Shown one piece after another: positions 1 through 12,682 of a stretch of 64,000 nucleotides of DNA. Source of the DNA: Lichtheimia corymbifera B2541. Taxonomy: Eukaryota > Mucoromycota > Mucoromycetes > Mucorales > Lichtheimiaceae. The notes beneath the pieces were generated by a model that had not been told where the DNA came from, searched no databases, and was given only the letters and a program-made list of their open reading frames with translations. Position 1 is the stretch's first letter, and the number at the start of each line of letters is the position of its first letter. The translations under genes and the position numbers were made by a program. The stretch spans positions 62,001-126,000 of the forward strand of contig JNEU01000984.1 in assembly GCA_000697475.1 (NCBI GenBank), in the 5' to 3' direction.

Positions 1-1
1 A

Positions 2-88
2 AAGCAAGTGAATGTCATCGAATACGCCAATTCTGAAAGTCTGCGCTCTCAATACACCAAGTACAAGAAATCATTGACAAAGAAGTAG
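2..88 (+). CDS. 3' end of an unrecognised protein (partial)
   Basis: An open frame runs from the left edge of the window to a TAG at 86-88. It encodes 28 residues of a lysine/tyrosine-rich, charged C-terminus ending in ...KSLTKK. The frame enters from outside the window, so the start, length and domains are unknown and the fragment is too short to assign. The AT-rich sequence just after it is consistent with a 3' UTR. The next signal, on the opposite strand, ends at 173, so the two genes are convergent. Confidence 0.45.
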   Translation, partial: KQVNVIEYANSESLRSQYTKYKKSLTKK

Positions 89-172
89 AATCCCCATCAT
101 TATCCCCATCATCATTCCCATCTTATTATTAAACGCGTGTTGGTAGTTGGTTGACATGAGTATATACTCAGT

Positions 173-894
173 TTACTGAAAGGAGACAGTGGACAAAAAT
201 GTGTCAGACACTTTCCTAAGGGCAGGCCTTAAGGAAGGCGAGTTTGTTCCATGCAAAAGAGTCCTGGATAAAGCGAGAAGCTCGTCTTTGTGATTGTTTG
301 CATCATCAGAACTGCTGGACAAAAAGAAACATTTACGGCACCAAACAGTATTAGGCAATACATGAAGGTGGCGATTGCTTTCCAAGGGCAAGAAGGAATC
401 AAGAAAAGGATCCGAAAGCTTGTCAGATGCTATGAATAAGACCAGCGGCAGTTGATTGTACTGTAGATAAATATCCACACAGTAGTCAATGGCGCTTATA
501 TTACATCCTGGTTGATATGTGGCTGTATGCGCAAAATGATAGGTGGTAGCGCAATATCCAATCGTGGAATGTACATGACCATGACGCCGCTTGGCGAAAT
601 ACGAGCAGAGTCGAACGCATAAGTATCTTCATATACATTGAGCAATTTCTTCGCTACTATGCCGACGACGACTTGCTCTTCTGACAGCACCTTACAAACT
701 TGCTCTGCGTAAAAGGGAAAATTGGTAGAAGTCATCTGGAAGTGGAAGAAGGAATTCCCAGTTTATTTCACGTTTACTTTGAGTTGGTGATTGGACATGT
801 TGCTACCAACCAAACTGTCGGTTGACCTATCCAAAATATGAATGAGGTGACTCAAAATATACATACTTGCATTGCGCTGGGATAGACAGCTCAT
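173..894 (-). pseudogene. Degenerate nuclease/transposase-like gene with a frameshift
   Basis: On the minus strand an exon at 894-778 (from an ATG) splices by a good GT...CTTCCAG intron to an exon starting at 735. That frame runs to a stop at 496-498. Coding sense then resumes in another frame and ends at 173, so the two halves join only through a small indel near 497-500. The pattern (...LDIALPPIILRIQ... then AIDYC, a tyrosine, a 'LPLVLFIAS' strand and WCRKCF) resembles, by eye, the Rpn/PD-(D/E)XK-type nuclease proteins that are repeated in Mucoromycota genomes. If that is right, the usual acidic residue before the Q is R here. The family call is inference. An upstream exon may exist, since the frame is open above 894. 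Sequencing error is the alternative to real decay. Confidence 0.4.
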
Positions 895-1253
895 AACATG
901 GAATGTATCAGCTGCTCTACGCAATTGAGTCCCAGGGATTCGTCCACCATGAAGGTGATTTGATGCAGCTAAAGAGGCGTTCGATGCATGGATACATCAT
1001 CACTACCAAATCCTTTCTCGACATCTTGACCCAAAGGAGCTAGCGACATTACATGAACAATGGGAAGATACTCGCAAAGAGCTACAAGAAAGCTTGGATA
1101 AACTCCCATCACCATTGTTACTTTAATATTATACCCCTCCTTCCATTCACTCTATATTCACATTTGGCAGGCCATATTCTTATTGTAGATAATAACTTTA
1201 TCCTCTATGGATTATATGATACTATATGGAATTAAACGATTCTATGATCTTGT

Positions 1254-2943
1254 TTAATGCTGATGGTGATGCTGTGATGACGAAGGAGGAGGTGGAGGGA
1301 TGTTGTTGTTGGTGCTGGTATGATTGTTGTCTTTCGTCTCAAGGTAGATCATCACTTGTTGGATATCAGGGAAATGGCGTTTGATTGAATCCTGCACAAC
1401 CTGTTCCAAATGATGGGCCTTGTGCATGGGAAGTTGTCGATCGACTCGCAATACCAAATCCACATGATGAAAAGGTCCTTGTTTTCTGCCACGCACCGAA
1501 TGGAAATCAAGCAGATCATGTTCCTTTTTCTGAAAATACCCTGTCAGTCTCGTATAGCAGCAAGAACTTGTTGTTCACATTGACAACATACCTTGACCTC
1601 CGCAATTGCCTGGTTGATATCCATGATTGTTTCATGACCAATGCCCTTATCCATTAGTTCACGTAATGACGACATGAGGATACCGTTGCCACTCTTGATG
1701 ATCATTGCCGACACAATCAAACCGCCAATAGGATCGAGGACTGGTATACCAGCATAGCTACCCACAATGGCTACTACAGATACAATGCTCGAATATGCAT
1801 CCGCTCGATGGTGCCTTGGAAAGCATCCGGTGAGTCTTCAGCCACCACCATGAAGATAGCAAAAGATAACTTACCATGCATTTGCAACCAATACATCGCT
1901 TTTTTCCTGCTTGGCGACCTTGATTGCTAAGGAAAGCCCACCCTTCAGTATGATTGTATACGAGAATAGAATCCCTGCTACTTACTTGCTCTGTATAATC
2001 CTTCCTTGATAATGACACTAGCAAGTGCAAACCATGCAGCATTTGGGTCAAGTACATCTCCACGGTGATGATGATGATGGAAAAATCCACTGCTGCTTTC
2101 TTGAGTAGCGACAGCAGCTGCTTCTTGCACCGTAGCAGGATTGATAGCAGCAAGGAGTAAATCAAAAGAATGAATGCCAATACCAGCACCACCTGCAAGC
2201 AGAAATCCAGCCACTGTTAAGGAACCCATTGTCTCAAATTTGCCTAAGATGTCCGAGATTATCAGATCTACTACTCCCACCAGCCAAGCCATATGATGAT
2301 GGAAGACTTACCATATCCGTAAGGGTAAAGTGCATCTGGTGGCTTCCGTGACATTTTGAATGTGTACAAGGTTGTAAAGTCGCTCATTAGATCTATTGAC
2401 AATGAAATAGATTAGAACAAAGCGTCATTGGGAGTGGAGAAAGATAGCTTACCACTGAGTGAATGGGTTGCATCGGCCAATAAGGACGCCGAGTTACACA
2501 TCCTATGATAGACAAAGAACATGTTAGAAAAGATGAACCTATGACTGATAACATCCAGGGTACCGTGAATATATATATCTCACCATCCAGCGATGCCCTT
2601 GGATACCGTCAAGCCAACATTGGCAAACAACCCGGCAAGTGTGATACGCATTCCTCGTTTGCCTACAAGCTGCTTTAGTGATACATCCTTATCATACGGT
2701 AGACAATAACCTACTCGATTGCTGTAAAGTGCTAGCAAGATCAGCATGTACATGACCCTCTTCTCCGTGGTGGTGGTGATGCGTGCCATGAGCTCGGATA
2801 AGCTTTAATCGATGGCGTGAAGACGACAAAGGCGAGAACGTTGTGTGGACTGAAATGGAGGGTCGAATGGTTGTATTTACACGAGAAGAAAGCAAGCATG
2901 GTGACAACTGTGTCCGTTGCCCGAGTTGTTGCCAGTGTCGCAT
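1254..2943 (-). CDS. Mitochondrial CDF-family metal (iron/zinc) transporter, MMT1/2-like
   Basis: Eight exons give 415 residues with consistent phases: 2943-2715, 2662-2584, 2502-2453, 2392-2312, 2243-1986, 1926-1875, 1814-1592 and 1529-1254. The N-terminus is arginine/serine-rich (MRHWQQLGQRTQLSP), typical of a mitochondrial presequence, and is followed by a histidine-rich patch. The CDF core is clear: GLFANVGLTVSKGIAGW, then LLADATHSLSDL with the paired His/Asp metal site of TM2, KFETMGSLTVAGFLL, a second HHHHH stretch, and NAWHHRADAYSS with the second HxxxD site of TM5. The C-terminal cytosolic domain carries FHHVDLVLRVD and ends in polyproline plus HHHQH. Yeast MMT1/2 proteins of this subfamily act in mitochondrial iron export. 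The ion here is inferred from the family. An ATG at 3075 is in frame but would leave 14 bases to the divergent neighbour, so 2943 is preferred. Confidence 0.88.
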
Positions 2944-3089
2944 TGGCTGAAAGGTGTACTTGTTGTTGAGGAAAGAGGAGGTGTCTGGTGAAAAGGGACC
3001 TTTTATATCCGCATGAGTGCCGAACGTCCGCGAGACAGTCTTTCTTGGTTTCACCATATCAACCTTGACACACAATACAATACACGTGT
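2944..3089. promoter_or_regulatory. Short shared region between divergent genes
   Basis: Only 146 bases separate the preferred starts of the CDF transporter (minus) and the reductase-like gene (plus), so both promoters must lie here or overlap the coding ends. No TATA box is obvious. The CDF reading frame stays open across most of it, which is why its start is not certain. Confidence 0.4.
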
Positions 3090-3964
3090 ATGCTCGCTGA
3101 ATGTGCTGAAAAGATTACAACTTGGTGGCGCGATCCAGCCAACTATAACATGGCACTGAATGCCTATACGTTAATGCCGCCGCTCATCGCACCCATTCTC
3201 TTCTGGATTGACGCTCCTTATGGTACACTACTCATACATAGTTTCCTGCTGCTTTGTGTTTTCATGCATTAAATATTGGTGTTACTCTAGGTCGTTTTGC
3301 AGGAAAGCTTATTGTGGATTGGAATCTGCCTGGCAAACTTACGTGGTGTTTGATGGAAGTCTTATCTCCAGTGGCGTACGCCGTATCCATGTCAACCATC
3401 GGTAGCTGGAGTCGATTCTCCTCTAGTCAAAAGTTACTTACCGGCCTGTGGATGGCACATTACACCAATCGAGCTATTGTACACCCTTATCGCGCACCAT
3501 CCATGGCTCCTATCAACGTTATTACCATGCTAGCTTCCGTCGTATTCAACTTTTTGAATGGATATACCAATGGCATGTGGAATGCACGTAATACCTTTGA
3601 TGTTGCTACTCCTCGTGTCATGTTGGGTCTTGCTTTGTGGTTCACTGGATTATCCATCAACATTTATCATGACTCTGTGCTCTTCAATCTTCGTCGACAA
3701 CGATCCTCCTCTTCCAATCAACAACGCTACTTTATCCCTTATGATGGTCTCTTTAAGCTTGTCAGCTGCCCCAATTATCTAGGCGAGATGATTGAATGGA
3801 CTGGCTACGCTATTATCGCCTGGCCCAGCGTTCCTGCTAATGTCTTTGCTCTTGCCACCGTGGCCAATCTCGGACCTCGTGCTGTACGAACCCACGCATG
3901 GTATAAGCAAAAGTTCACCGATTATCCCCGCACTAGAAAAGCTCTTATCCCATTTCTATTCTAA
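3090..3964 (+). CDS. Steroid 5-alpha-reductase family integral membrane protein
   Basis: Two exons, 3090-3222 and 3291-3964, joined by a 68-base intron give 268 residues. The protein is strongly hydrophobic with about six membrane segments. Near the C-terminus it carries the family signature, an IPYDGLF segment followed by LVSCPNYLGEMIEWTGYAI. Here N-Y-x-GE and the following W belong to the NADPH-binding region of 3-oxo-5-alpha-steroid 4-dehydrogenases (PF02544). The end, AWYKQKFTDYPRTRKALIPFLF, also matches the usual 'Y...F..YP..R.A.IP' tail. Likely an ER enzyme reducing a delta-4 double bond of a sterol or related lipid. The true substrate cannot be read from sequence. The length is normal for the family (about 250-300). 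The gene is divergent from the CDF transporter. Confidence 0.85.
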
Positions 3965-4116
3965 TAATATGGACACTTATCTGATATCAATGACGTTTTA
4001 TTTGGGTGATTAAATGAGTACAATATCATGAATAAAAGGATAACCCCACAATTGATTGAATGCAATATCGATTGGTAGCATGCTAGAACTACTTTTTTTA
4101 TTTCTATGTACTATGT

Positions 4117-5168
4117 TCATGATTTATTCTTGCTACTTTCCAATTCCGCCTTCTTTTCCTCCATCTTTTCCAGCTTTCTCTTGACCTTGTAATAGTGATT
4201 CCAAAGATCCTTGGCGGCACGTGAACTTTTGAGTTCTTGTTTGACGCGTTTCATATCGTGATTGTATTTGTTGGCCAAATTGTAAACTTGCAATTCTTCC
4301 TCCTCGGTCCAAGGTGAACGATCTGTGGTTTTGCTCAACATGTAATGATAATGCTGTGAAATGTGTCGTGGTGTGCGTTCACTTTTTATAGCGGCTTTAA
4401 CGGCAGCAAAGTTCTCGCCATGTTTTGCAACTGCAGCAAGGATAGCCTTATCTTCATCGGGTGTGTAACGTCCTATTCATGCAAACGATGCGTGAGTACC
4501 TTTGTTCAACCCCCAAATGAATGATCCTTTTTTTTTTTACCTTTCTTCAAGCTTCGATCCTGTTGCCACTTCCATCGCTCCAGGCACTGACGAGCAGTAC
4601 GCGACTGAACACCTCGAGCTACTGCTTCCCAATCGCTTGTACCATATTTTGCCACTAGTTGGTCCAGTTTTTCAATCTCGGGTTCACTCCACTTTCCATG
4701 TCGAATAGCTGGATCGATAGAATGTCGCCAAGTAAGCTGCAGCTGAACAATAGGTCGTGGTCGTGGCATTTTCTGGCGCAGCGTCTCCCAATCAATGGTG
4801 CTCTCACTCGAGTGGCCTCTTGTAAGTTGGCGTAACCGTTCTCGTTCTTCGTCCGTCCATGGTCCATGATACGATGTTTTGTCTGTCAGCATTTTGTAAC
4901 GATTGGCGAGAACAGCACCAGGTCGATCAGGGAAATAGGTCTTTTGAAGGTATGTCCAGCGTTTTCCTTCGCTTTCCACTAGCTCAAGAAGCTTCTGACT
5001 CTCTTCATCGGTCCATACTCGACGGGTGCGCGCAATTGAAAGAGTTGAATTGAATCGAAAGGCTGAAGATGATAAAGCAAGTCGAAATGGGTTGAGGGCA
5101 AGTCGAAAATTAGACAACATGGGTTGTTTATGAGGAGTAGAATCACAAAGACGCGATAGGAAACGCAC
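4117..5168 (-). CDS. Five-repeat Myb/SANT protein with mitochondrial-type leader
   Basis: Exons 5168-4541 and 4472-4117 (68-base intron) give 327 residues. After about 45 residues rich in R, S, F and L with almost no acidic residues (ending near RFNSTLSIARTRR), five Myb/SANT repeats follow: about 48-95, 100-152, 157-204, 209-256 and 260-315. Each has spaced aromatic residues, for example VWTDEES, PWTDEER, KWSEPE, RYTPDED and PWTEEEE. The last repeat runs into a lysine/glutamate coiled coil and a KNKS end. Myb repeats normally bind DNA. The leader looks like a mitochondrial presequence, which is unusual. A second ATG at codon 17 keeps the same leader character. The partner and target DNA are unknown. 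It is divergent from the F-box gene 184 bases away. Confidence 0.8.
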
Positions 5169-5352
5169 CCAAAGTTACAAATAAATTATCCGACTCAGCT
5201 GCTGAAGGCATTATTGTTCCTCTCTCTATTTCACATCTTGTGCTCGATGGTATGATGGTCACATGGATGTCAATAAGATAGTTTCTCCCCCTTTGTTTCT
5301 CATTCTCATCGATTCGCTTCTTTTCTCTTTTTCCCTTCTTTAACCTCTTTCC

Positions 5353-6909
5353 ATGTCATTCAATATCCTTGATTTGCCTGATGAAATACAAATAAGATTC
5401 CTATCCTTTCTTCCTCCACTCGATTTATTATACATGACAGCTGTATGGATATCATCAAACAATGATGTATTATGTTATACTGATGGCTTGGTGTTTACAA
5501 TAGGTTTGTCAAAAATGGAAACGATTAGCCATGGAAGGAACGTTATGGACAAGGATCGATACCACAGAATATTATCGCTTTATTCCTGCAAATCAGTTGA
5601 TCAGGCTTGGGATAGCTGGTGGTAAATTCCTACGAGTAGCCAATTTCAGGTGCATATATATATCCATCCTCTTCCTCTTCCCTTTCACCCCTTCTGACAT
5701 TTTATCGGCAGAGGTTGTATTCAGCTGACAGGGCACGGGTTACGTACTTTATCCGAGCATTGTCCCAATGTTCATGTTTTAGTCCTCAAGGATTGTCGTG
5801 GTTTATCAACACATAGCATTGCCTGCTTTTTACAAGCTGCTCCTCATATTCGTACACTTGATCTATCGGGACTTGACACTGTACGCAATAGCACATTACA
5901 ACATGTGGGACAACATTTATCGAAGCTTGAGACACTCAGCATTGCATGGTGTCGTAATATATCAGGGTCAGGAGTACAAGCGATCGCTCAGGGATGTAAG
6001 CACTTGACGACGTTACGAGTGGATGGTTGTCAGCAGCTTGATACAAGCACGATGGATGTTCTGGGCAAGGAATGCAATCAACTCTCACGACTTGGGCTCA
6101 ATGCATGTACCAGTCTCACGGATGATGCCTTGTTATCATTGCTTCAACATCGTCCTCCGCTTACACATTTGGATCTATCGGGTTGTGCACGGCTATCGGA
6201 TACGACGTTACGTCATTTAGCATTGCAATGCTTTCATCTGACACATCTTCAACTCGCTAGCTGTGTGCTCTTCACGGATCAAGGCTTTTGTTTCTTGGCT
6301 CCTCGTTTACGTACACTGGTCCATTTGGATTTGGAAGATCTGCAACAGATTACGGGTACCACTGTCAAGACATTGGCAAATCATCAACCTTCACTTGCTC
6401 GTCTTTGTCTATCCAATTGTGCACAGATAGCCGATGACGCCATTCTTCATCTCATTGTGCATGGTCTTTGTCGTCACACTCTCGATCATCTCGAACTCGA
6501 TAATTGTGTCATTACGGATGATACCCTCAACTCAATCGCAACCTATCTACATAAAAGCAACACCAAGACAACAACAACAACAGCAGCAGCACACACATTG
6601 AACATTGACGTGCTCGATTGTGCAAATATTACAGAAAAGGGAATACGCAAAGCATTATCCAAAGCAGGTCCCAGACTTTCTATCAAGAGTTTTTATTCAT
6701 GGAAATGGGAAGAAGAGGAGGAAGATGATGGTATTGCATTGACTTTGAATGAACAACCAAGGCTATCTCGACGAATGAGAGGCATCAATGGTGGTGGTGG
6801 AATGATGGCAGATCCAATAATCGCAAGGCAAAGGCTAGGGCGACGTGCCACTACTACTTCTACTAGAAGACATACAACTGCGGGACAACATCAATGTATA
6901 ATTTTGTAA
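5353..6909 (+). CDS. F-box/leucine-rich-repeat protein (SCF substrate receptor, Grr1/Amn1 type)
   Basis: Exons 5353-5442, 5504-5649 and 5712-6909 give 477 residues. The F-box is at the extreme N-terminus (LPDEIQIRFLSFLPPLDLL...CQKWKRLA, residues about 7-40) and would bind Skp1. About ten cysteine-containing leucine-rich repeats follow (C..L..L.L..C..ITD..L patterns, about residues 65-360), such as LTHLDLSGCARLSDTTLRHL. The repeats form the substrate-binding solenoid. The C-terminal 100 residues hold a T-rich run, an acidic EEEEEDD cluster, a glycine run and an arginine-rich tail ending CIIL, a possible CaaX prenylation box. That CaaX would suggest membrane attachment as in some F-box/LRR proteins, but this is inference. 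The target is unknown. Confidence 0.88.
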
Positions 6910-7001
6910 TATGGTACTGATAAAGTATTGTCAATAATTGAACAAGGTCGTGTATATGAATGAGTGATAGGGAGATGGGTGATGACGATGACGACGATGA
7001 T

Positions 7002-7994
<993 letters not shown>

Positions 7995-8991
7995 AGTGTA
8001 TCGTCTTTTGGGAAGAAGGAAAACCGGAAAACCAGTGGCAGCAGTTATCACGCTAGCTCGCTTGCGGGATATGAAATCACTCCCACTCACCCACTTTCAA
8101 CCAACCCCTTTTCAATCCACTACCACCACCAATCAACCAAGTAAACCCAAGTGGAAGTAGTATTAATAGTCGGTATTCGCTTGCATTATTGTATCAATAA
8201 AAAATAGAGCTTCTTGTCATATCATATTATCCATATAACTACTTAGGATAAGGTTAAAGCTTCTTAATGAGAGCAATATTCACTACATGTCTCAGCGGTA
8301 GGATGTGTGTGCGTCTAGCCAGTCCCTTGCATATAATTCTCATAAAGGCAAGCAAGTAATCAATCACCTACCTCCCACCCACTGCCGGAAGCTGAAGTGG
8401 TTATGGCTGAGATTGCCATGGAAAAAAAAGTTATTATTGTGATGGTGTTGTTGCCATGACACGGTTGCCCCGTTTACTTCCGTCACAAGGCATCAAAAGT
8501 CGGATGTCGACTTTTTGCATAAAAACCAACAAGCGATGCATCGTCACCATAACAACCCCCCAAAGCAAGCTTTTAGCTAGAGTATTTGCATTATTGATAT
8601 ACATGTTGCACAAGGTACAACACACGCTGTAAGGGTTAATAGTTTGTAAGTGATACTTCTTTTTTTATCTCAAATCTCGTCCCTCCACCCTTTGAGCAAC
8701 CACAACAAAGAGCCAACATGCATGAGCAGTAATAGTAGTAAAAGAGAATGAAAGGCAATCATGATATGAATGAATAGATGATGGGATTAAAAGCTCGTTT
8801 TATGAATAGGTTGTACACTGTGTGGGCACAAAATGAAATATCGGAGCGTCAGCTGTTTCTCGAGTATTCAAAGATTCTGTTGTCTTTTTGGTCGTGACAC
8901 TACTTGTTCTACACCTCTTCCACTCCTTTTATATTTCTTCCTCGTCCTTTCCCTGCCCACTTTTTCCGCACTGAATGGAGTTGATGGTGCC
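7995..8991. other. Intergenic region between divergent Rab and fucosyltransferase genes
   Basis: No convincing gene is visible. The region is AT-rich with scattered short open frames. An ATG at 8833 is in frame with the downstream gene, which would add 53 residues including a hydrophobic stretch. The CT-rich sequence between 8880 and 8990 looks more like a fungal promoter or 5' UTR than coding sequence. Confidence 0.5.
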
Positions 8992-10821
8992 ATGTTTTCC
9001 TTGAAATCCAATCCGCAGAAAAAGACCTTGCTGATCGTGTTGACGGTCGTCTCGCTTGTCATGATTGGGGTGCAACTCGTACGGTATCAATACGACGGCA
9101 TTCCACTTCCAACCAGCATGTGGTCTTCAGACGATGATGCTTCTCCTCAACCTCCTCAACAAAAAGACCAAGAAGACACATTGCATCCATACGACTTTTC
9201 TCATAATCAGACACACGACCATTCGCACGATGAAAAGTACTTGACATATCTCCCTTATTCTCGCTTCTCGAATCAACGAAGTACGCTTCTCAACGCTGCC
9301 CTGTTGGCCAAATATCTCAATCGAACGTTGGTTGTTCCTCCCATGTTTCTCGGTAGTGCCAATGGATGGTCACCTGCTCCCGAGCTCTATCAAGTATTAG
9401 CCAACATGACCGATGATGCTTTCCAAGATCGATGCTTTGACCAAGATGAGAATGCTCGTATTGAAGATATTGTTATGGCGGATGATGGTGAACGAGTTGT
9501 ATTCGGTTGCTACAATTTCACGACGTATGCCATGGTGCCATGGAGTTGGGCGACTGATCTACATCGACTCACTCGCAGCGAAGAGGAAGGAGGTCTCGGA
9601 ATCAATATCTTGGAACGTTCGGATATGAAGCTCACAAAGTTGCAGCATGACCTCGGATTACCCGATGATGAAATGTATTTGATGCAGGATTCTACGGTAA
9701 GGAGTAGTAGTGATATGGGTTGGTGCAGACAACATGAGGATCGGCATCGTTCGACACTAGAGCGTGAAAAAGGAGAAGCAATGCAACTAATTGACAGATA
9801 ATGAATGGTTATTTTTATATACAGAGATACCAATGGCACATTTACGATCATTCTGTCAGCGACGAACGCAATCTACGCTATCGATACGAGATTTCACTCA
9901 AGGAACTTGACAATATCCAGCATCGTCTTTTGCACTTTTATGGCATCTTTGGTTACGATCGATTGATGTTGCATGATGAATACAGCGAGGAATATCGATT
10001 ACGCATTGAACAATCACTTATATTTCGACATCCAGCTATTGGTGAAGCATCCTCCATTATTCTTGAGCAGCTATTGAACGGCGTGGATAAAGAGACCAGT
10101 GATTTGGTGCCGCTTGATCCTATTCAAGCACAAGAGAAGCAGGAACAAGAAAAGGAACTACCACGATTTGTGGCTGCCCATGTACGAGCGGGTGATGGCG
10201 TTTTCCTCAAAAAGCTCAAAGACCGTGTACCTGAATTCGTGCACCAGATTTGGGATATCATGACCGGCAATGAAACGTCCACGGATGATCTTATTGGTGC
10301 TTCCAACAGAATCAATGCAACTCTTCCAGCCCATCCTCGACAACGCCCTTTGTATCCATTACCAAAAGCACCCTATGAACAACGCAAAGCATTGAGTAAT
10401 CTCGGTTTATCAGAACGGCTCCAGGAATGTGCTAGGCGCAAATTGATGGTCTTGTATGTCGCTACCGATGCACCGGATCCACGCTCCAACAAAGAACTTA
10501 AGCCTATTATCGACGCATTTCCATGCACCTTTTTCATGAGTGATTTTCCTCCTAATTGGCGTGATCCCGTGGTGCGTGTACGGTCCCCATTGGATCCACA
10601 TAAAGATCTCACTCAACATTTGATCATGTTTGTCGACGCTACCATATGCGCTTGGGCTGAACGCTTTATTGGCACACGCACTTCTACCTTTTCGGTAAGT
10701 TTATTTTACGCTATTTGTGTAGTGGATAATGAAATGCTCTAACATCCAAGTATAGAATTACATTAAACAATATCGACATGCCATTGTCGATGAAATCATT
10801 GAACATCAAGGCTTTGCATAA
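8992..10821 (+). CDS. GDP-fucose protein O-fucosyltransferase-like type II Golgi protein
   Basis: Exons 8992-9696, 9825-10694 and 10756-10821 give 546 residues. A short cytosolic end is followed by one membrane anchor (KKTLLIVLTVVSLVMIGVQL), then a histidine-rich stem and a lumenal catalytic region. PYSRFSNQRSTLLNAALLAK is the usual 'gGrfsNQ...al..A..la..LnRTLVvP' start of the O-fucosyltransferase superfamily. AAHVRAGDG is the HxRxGD motif, whose arginine contacts GDP-fucose. VLYVATDA and the late 'IGTRTSTFS' segment are also typical. The likely role is glycosylation of secretory proteins. The acceptor is unknown, and a non-fucose sugar donor cannot be excluded. An alternative acceptor at 9797 would insert nine residues in frame. 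The start at 8833 is a less likely alternative. Confidence 0.75.
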
Positions 10822-11059
10822 CATTATTCTCTTCTTGTCGTAGATTCTATTAGTTTTTTTTTTCTTTCATACCCCCCATTTTGTATATATGTAGGGCTTT
10901 TTAGATTTCCACACAACACTTACTCACTCACCCATTCCTCCTTTTCATATTTGCAATCAAGAAAAAGATACATTCTATTATTAATCTATTCTGCTCATCG
11001 TGGCGTATTATATTAAATGATGCTGTAACAAGTAAAAGTAGAGGGGGTAACAAAGGATT

Positions 11060-12198
11060 CTAAATGCATGTAGGGTTGATGCCTTGGGTCCAGATGTACG
11101 TACCAAAGATAAGAAACATAAAGATCTGACCCACTACGACCGAAGTTGTTCCGTAAATGTAAGATTGATATAAAGGCAAGCTGGTCAATTCGACCTAGTG
11201 ATCATGCAAAGATTAGCCCCAAAGTATCCTACTAGCATATGCGCTTTGTGTACTTACCACCAATGTTGACACCGTTGAAAGACATCCTATGTATAAACAT
11301 CAGCATCCATCCTCCATTTTGGGTCATACAACTTACCACAGAATCCATCTGCCAGACCCAAGAGAACTTGACACCCGATCCATGATATATAGACACCATT
11401 ACCAGCCAATGATAGAATAGCCAGAGTGAGCGTTCCAATCATATTAGCAGCGAATGTGCCGTACATAAAGTTGACGTATCTGGTGTTGATGAATGAGAGA
11501 TACCAACGGAGTACGGCACCCACGGGACTGAATACACATGCAAATGCCAAAGCACGTTGTTGGGTAGTGAGTGCTGCTGCTATAATGACGCCTATCCATG
11601 ATAGGATACCGAATGCAATGACCATCCAATCCGTTTTCCGAAAGCTTTCCTTTTCCTGCCAAGGTGCCAAAGGACGTCGAACCAATTTGAAAGAAGGGGG
11701 TTCAAAAGGTAAAAGAATACGGCCCACGTGTCTTCCAAAGATCAAACCATTGAGAGACATGGCAAGTGTCACGAGGAGTTGGGAGATGGCGGCAAGAATG
11801 TTGTATCCTCTATAGTGATTTGCTTGTGTGTAGTTTGCAAAGCCTTCAAAGATATCACGCTGCCATGACGAGAAGGTGGTGATTGATCCACATAAGCCTG
11901 TTGATAGGCCGACTTGCAATGGTGGATAGACGTATTGGAACCACCCTTTCTTTTGTACTGCAATGCCCATAATAAAACATCCGATCCACTGTGCATACAC
12001 CAATCCAAACACAGGCGCTCCTTCGTACGTTTCCAGACGCAACAAACCGATCCGGATCAAGGTCCCAAGGATTGACATGGGGATAATAATGCCAATGTAG
12101 GCCAGCCGATTTTCGACCACCACCACAGTATTGGTTGTTTCAGGCGTCACTTGCTGCGTTTCCGGCATCTTGTCAGTGTTGGATTGCTGTGAAGCCAT
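11060..12198 (-). CDS. FEX1: FEX-type fluoride exporter (two fused CrcB domains)
   Basis: Exons 12198-11337, 11286-11258 (29 bases) and 11194-11060 give 341 residues. The protein is an inverted duplication of the bacterial CrcB/Fluc unit, as in fungal FEX proteins. The first half has GTLIRIG, a GCFIMG segment and GLCGSITTFSSW. The second half has GAVLRWYLS, NMIGTLTLAIL and GLADGFCGCLSTVSTLVVEL. The tiny second exon encodes exactly the phenylalanine-box/CLSTVS region, which is missed if one reads a single frame. About nine membrane segments are present. FEX proteins export fluoride across the plasma membrane and protect against toxic environmental fluoride. Size is slightly below the yeast protein (375 residues). 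Constitutive expression is usual in the family. Confidence 0.92.
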
Positions 12199-12682
12199 TC
12201 CAGAACAACAGGGGCAATCCTTTTCCCTTCAAAATAGCTCGACTTTCATCTGCAAATCGGTGCATGAATTACCCGATATTGATAGCAGCATGTACATGTG
12301 GTAGATAGGAAATCACCAATAAATGGACCCTCGATGCCAATATAAGCCGTGTTGGATTGGGAATGAGATATCATAATACGAACTCCATTATTTGATTGTG
12401 TATTACGCATTAAAATGACATTGTTTGGAAGCACAAGGAGATCGTTAAGATTCGTCTCTGAAACAATGAACCCCAAACTCACTCTATACACGCGTGCATG
12501 AAAAAATAACATGTCCTGAACACTCAAACGCGAATGGTAGAGTCATTAACAATGCAGCTTTATTGGTCAACTAGAGTATGTGGCATGATGGGCAATAAGG
12601 TAGATAATGGGATACGGCGGGGATAGATAAGATTGCTTTTGATATCGCGAGTGTGGCACTACTTCTTTCTCCAACTTTACAC
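12199..12682. other. Intergenic region with one coding-like minus-strand ORF
   Basis: This is the shared upstream region of the fluoride exporter and the acetyltransferase. A minus-strand frame from an ATG at 12512 to 12246 is open for 88 codons with reasonable composition (LLVLPNNVILMRNTQSNNG, then a cysteine-rich end). It shows no domain I recognise and lies within the exporter's promoter, so I do not call it a gene. Confidence 0.4.

Noticed and set aside
3208..4013. Short plus-strand frames overlapping the reductase gene
   Set aside because: They are out of frame with the spliced reductase model, which carries the family signatures.
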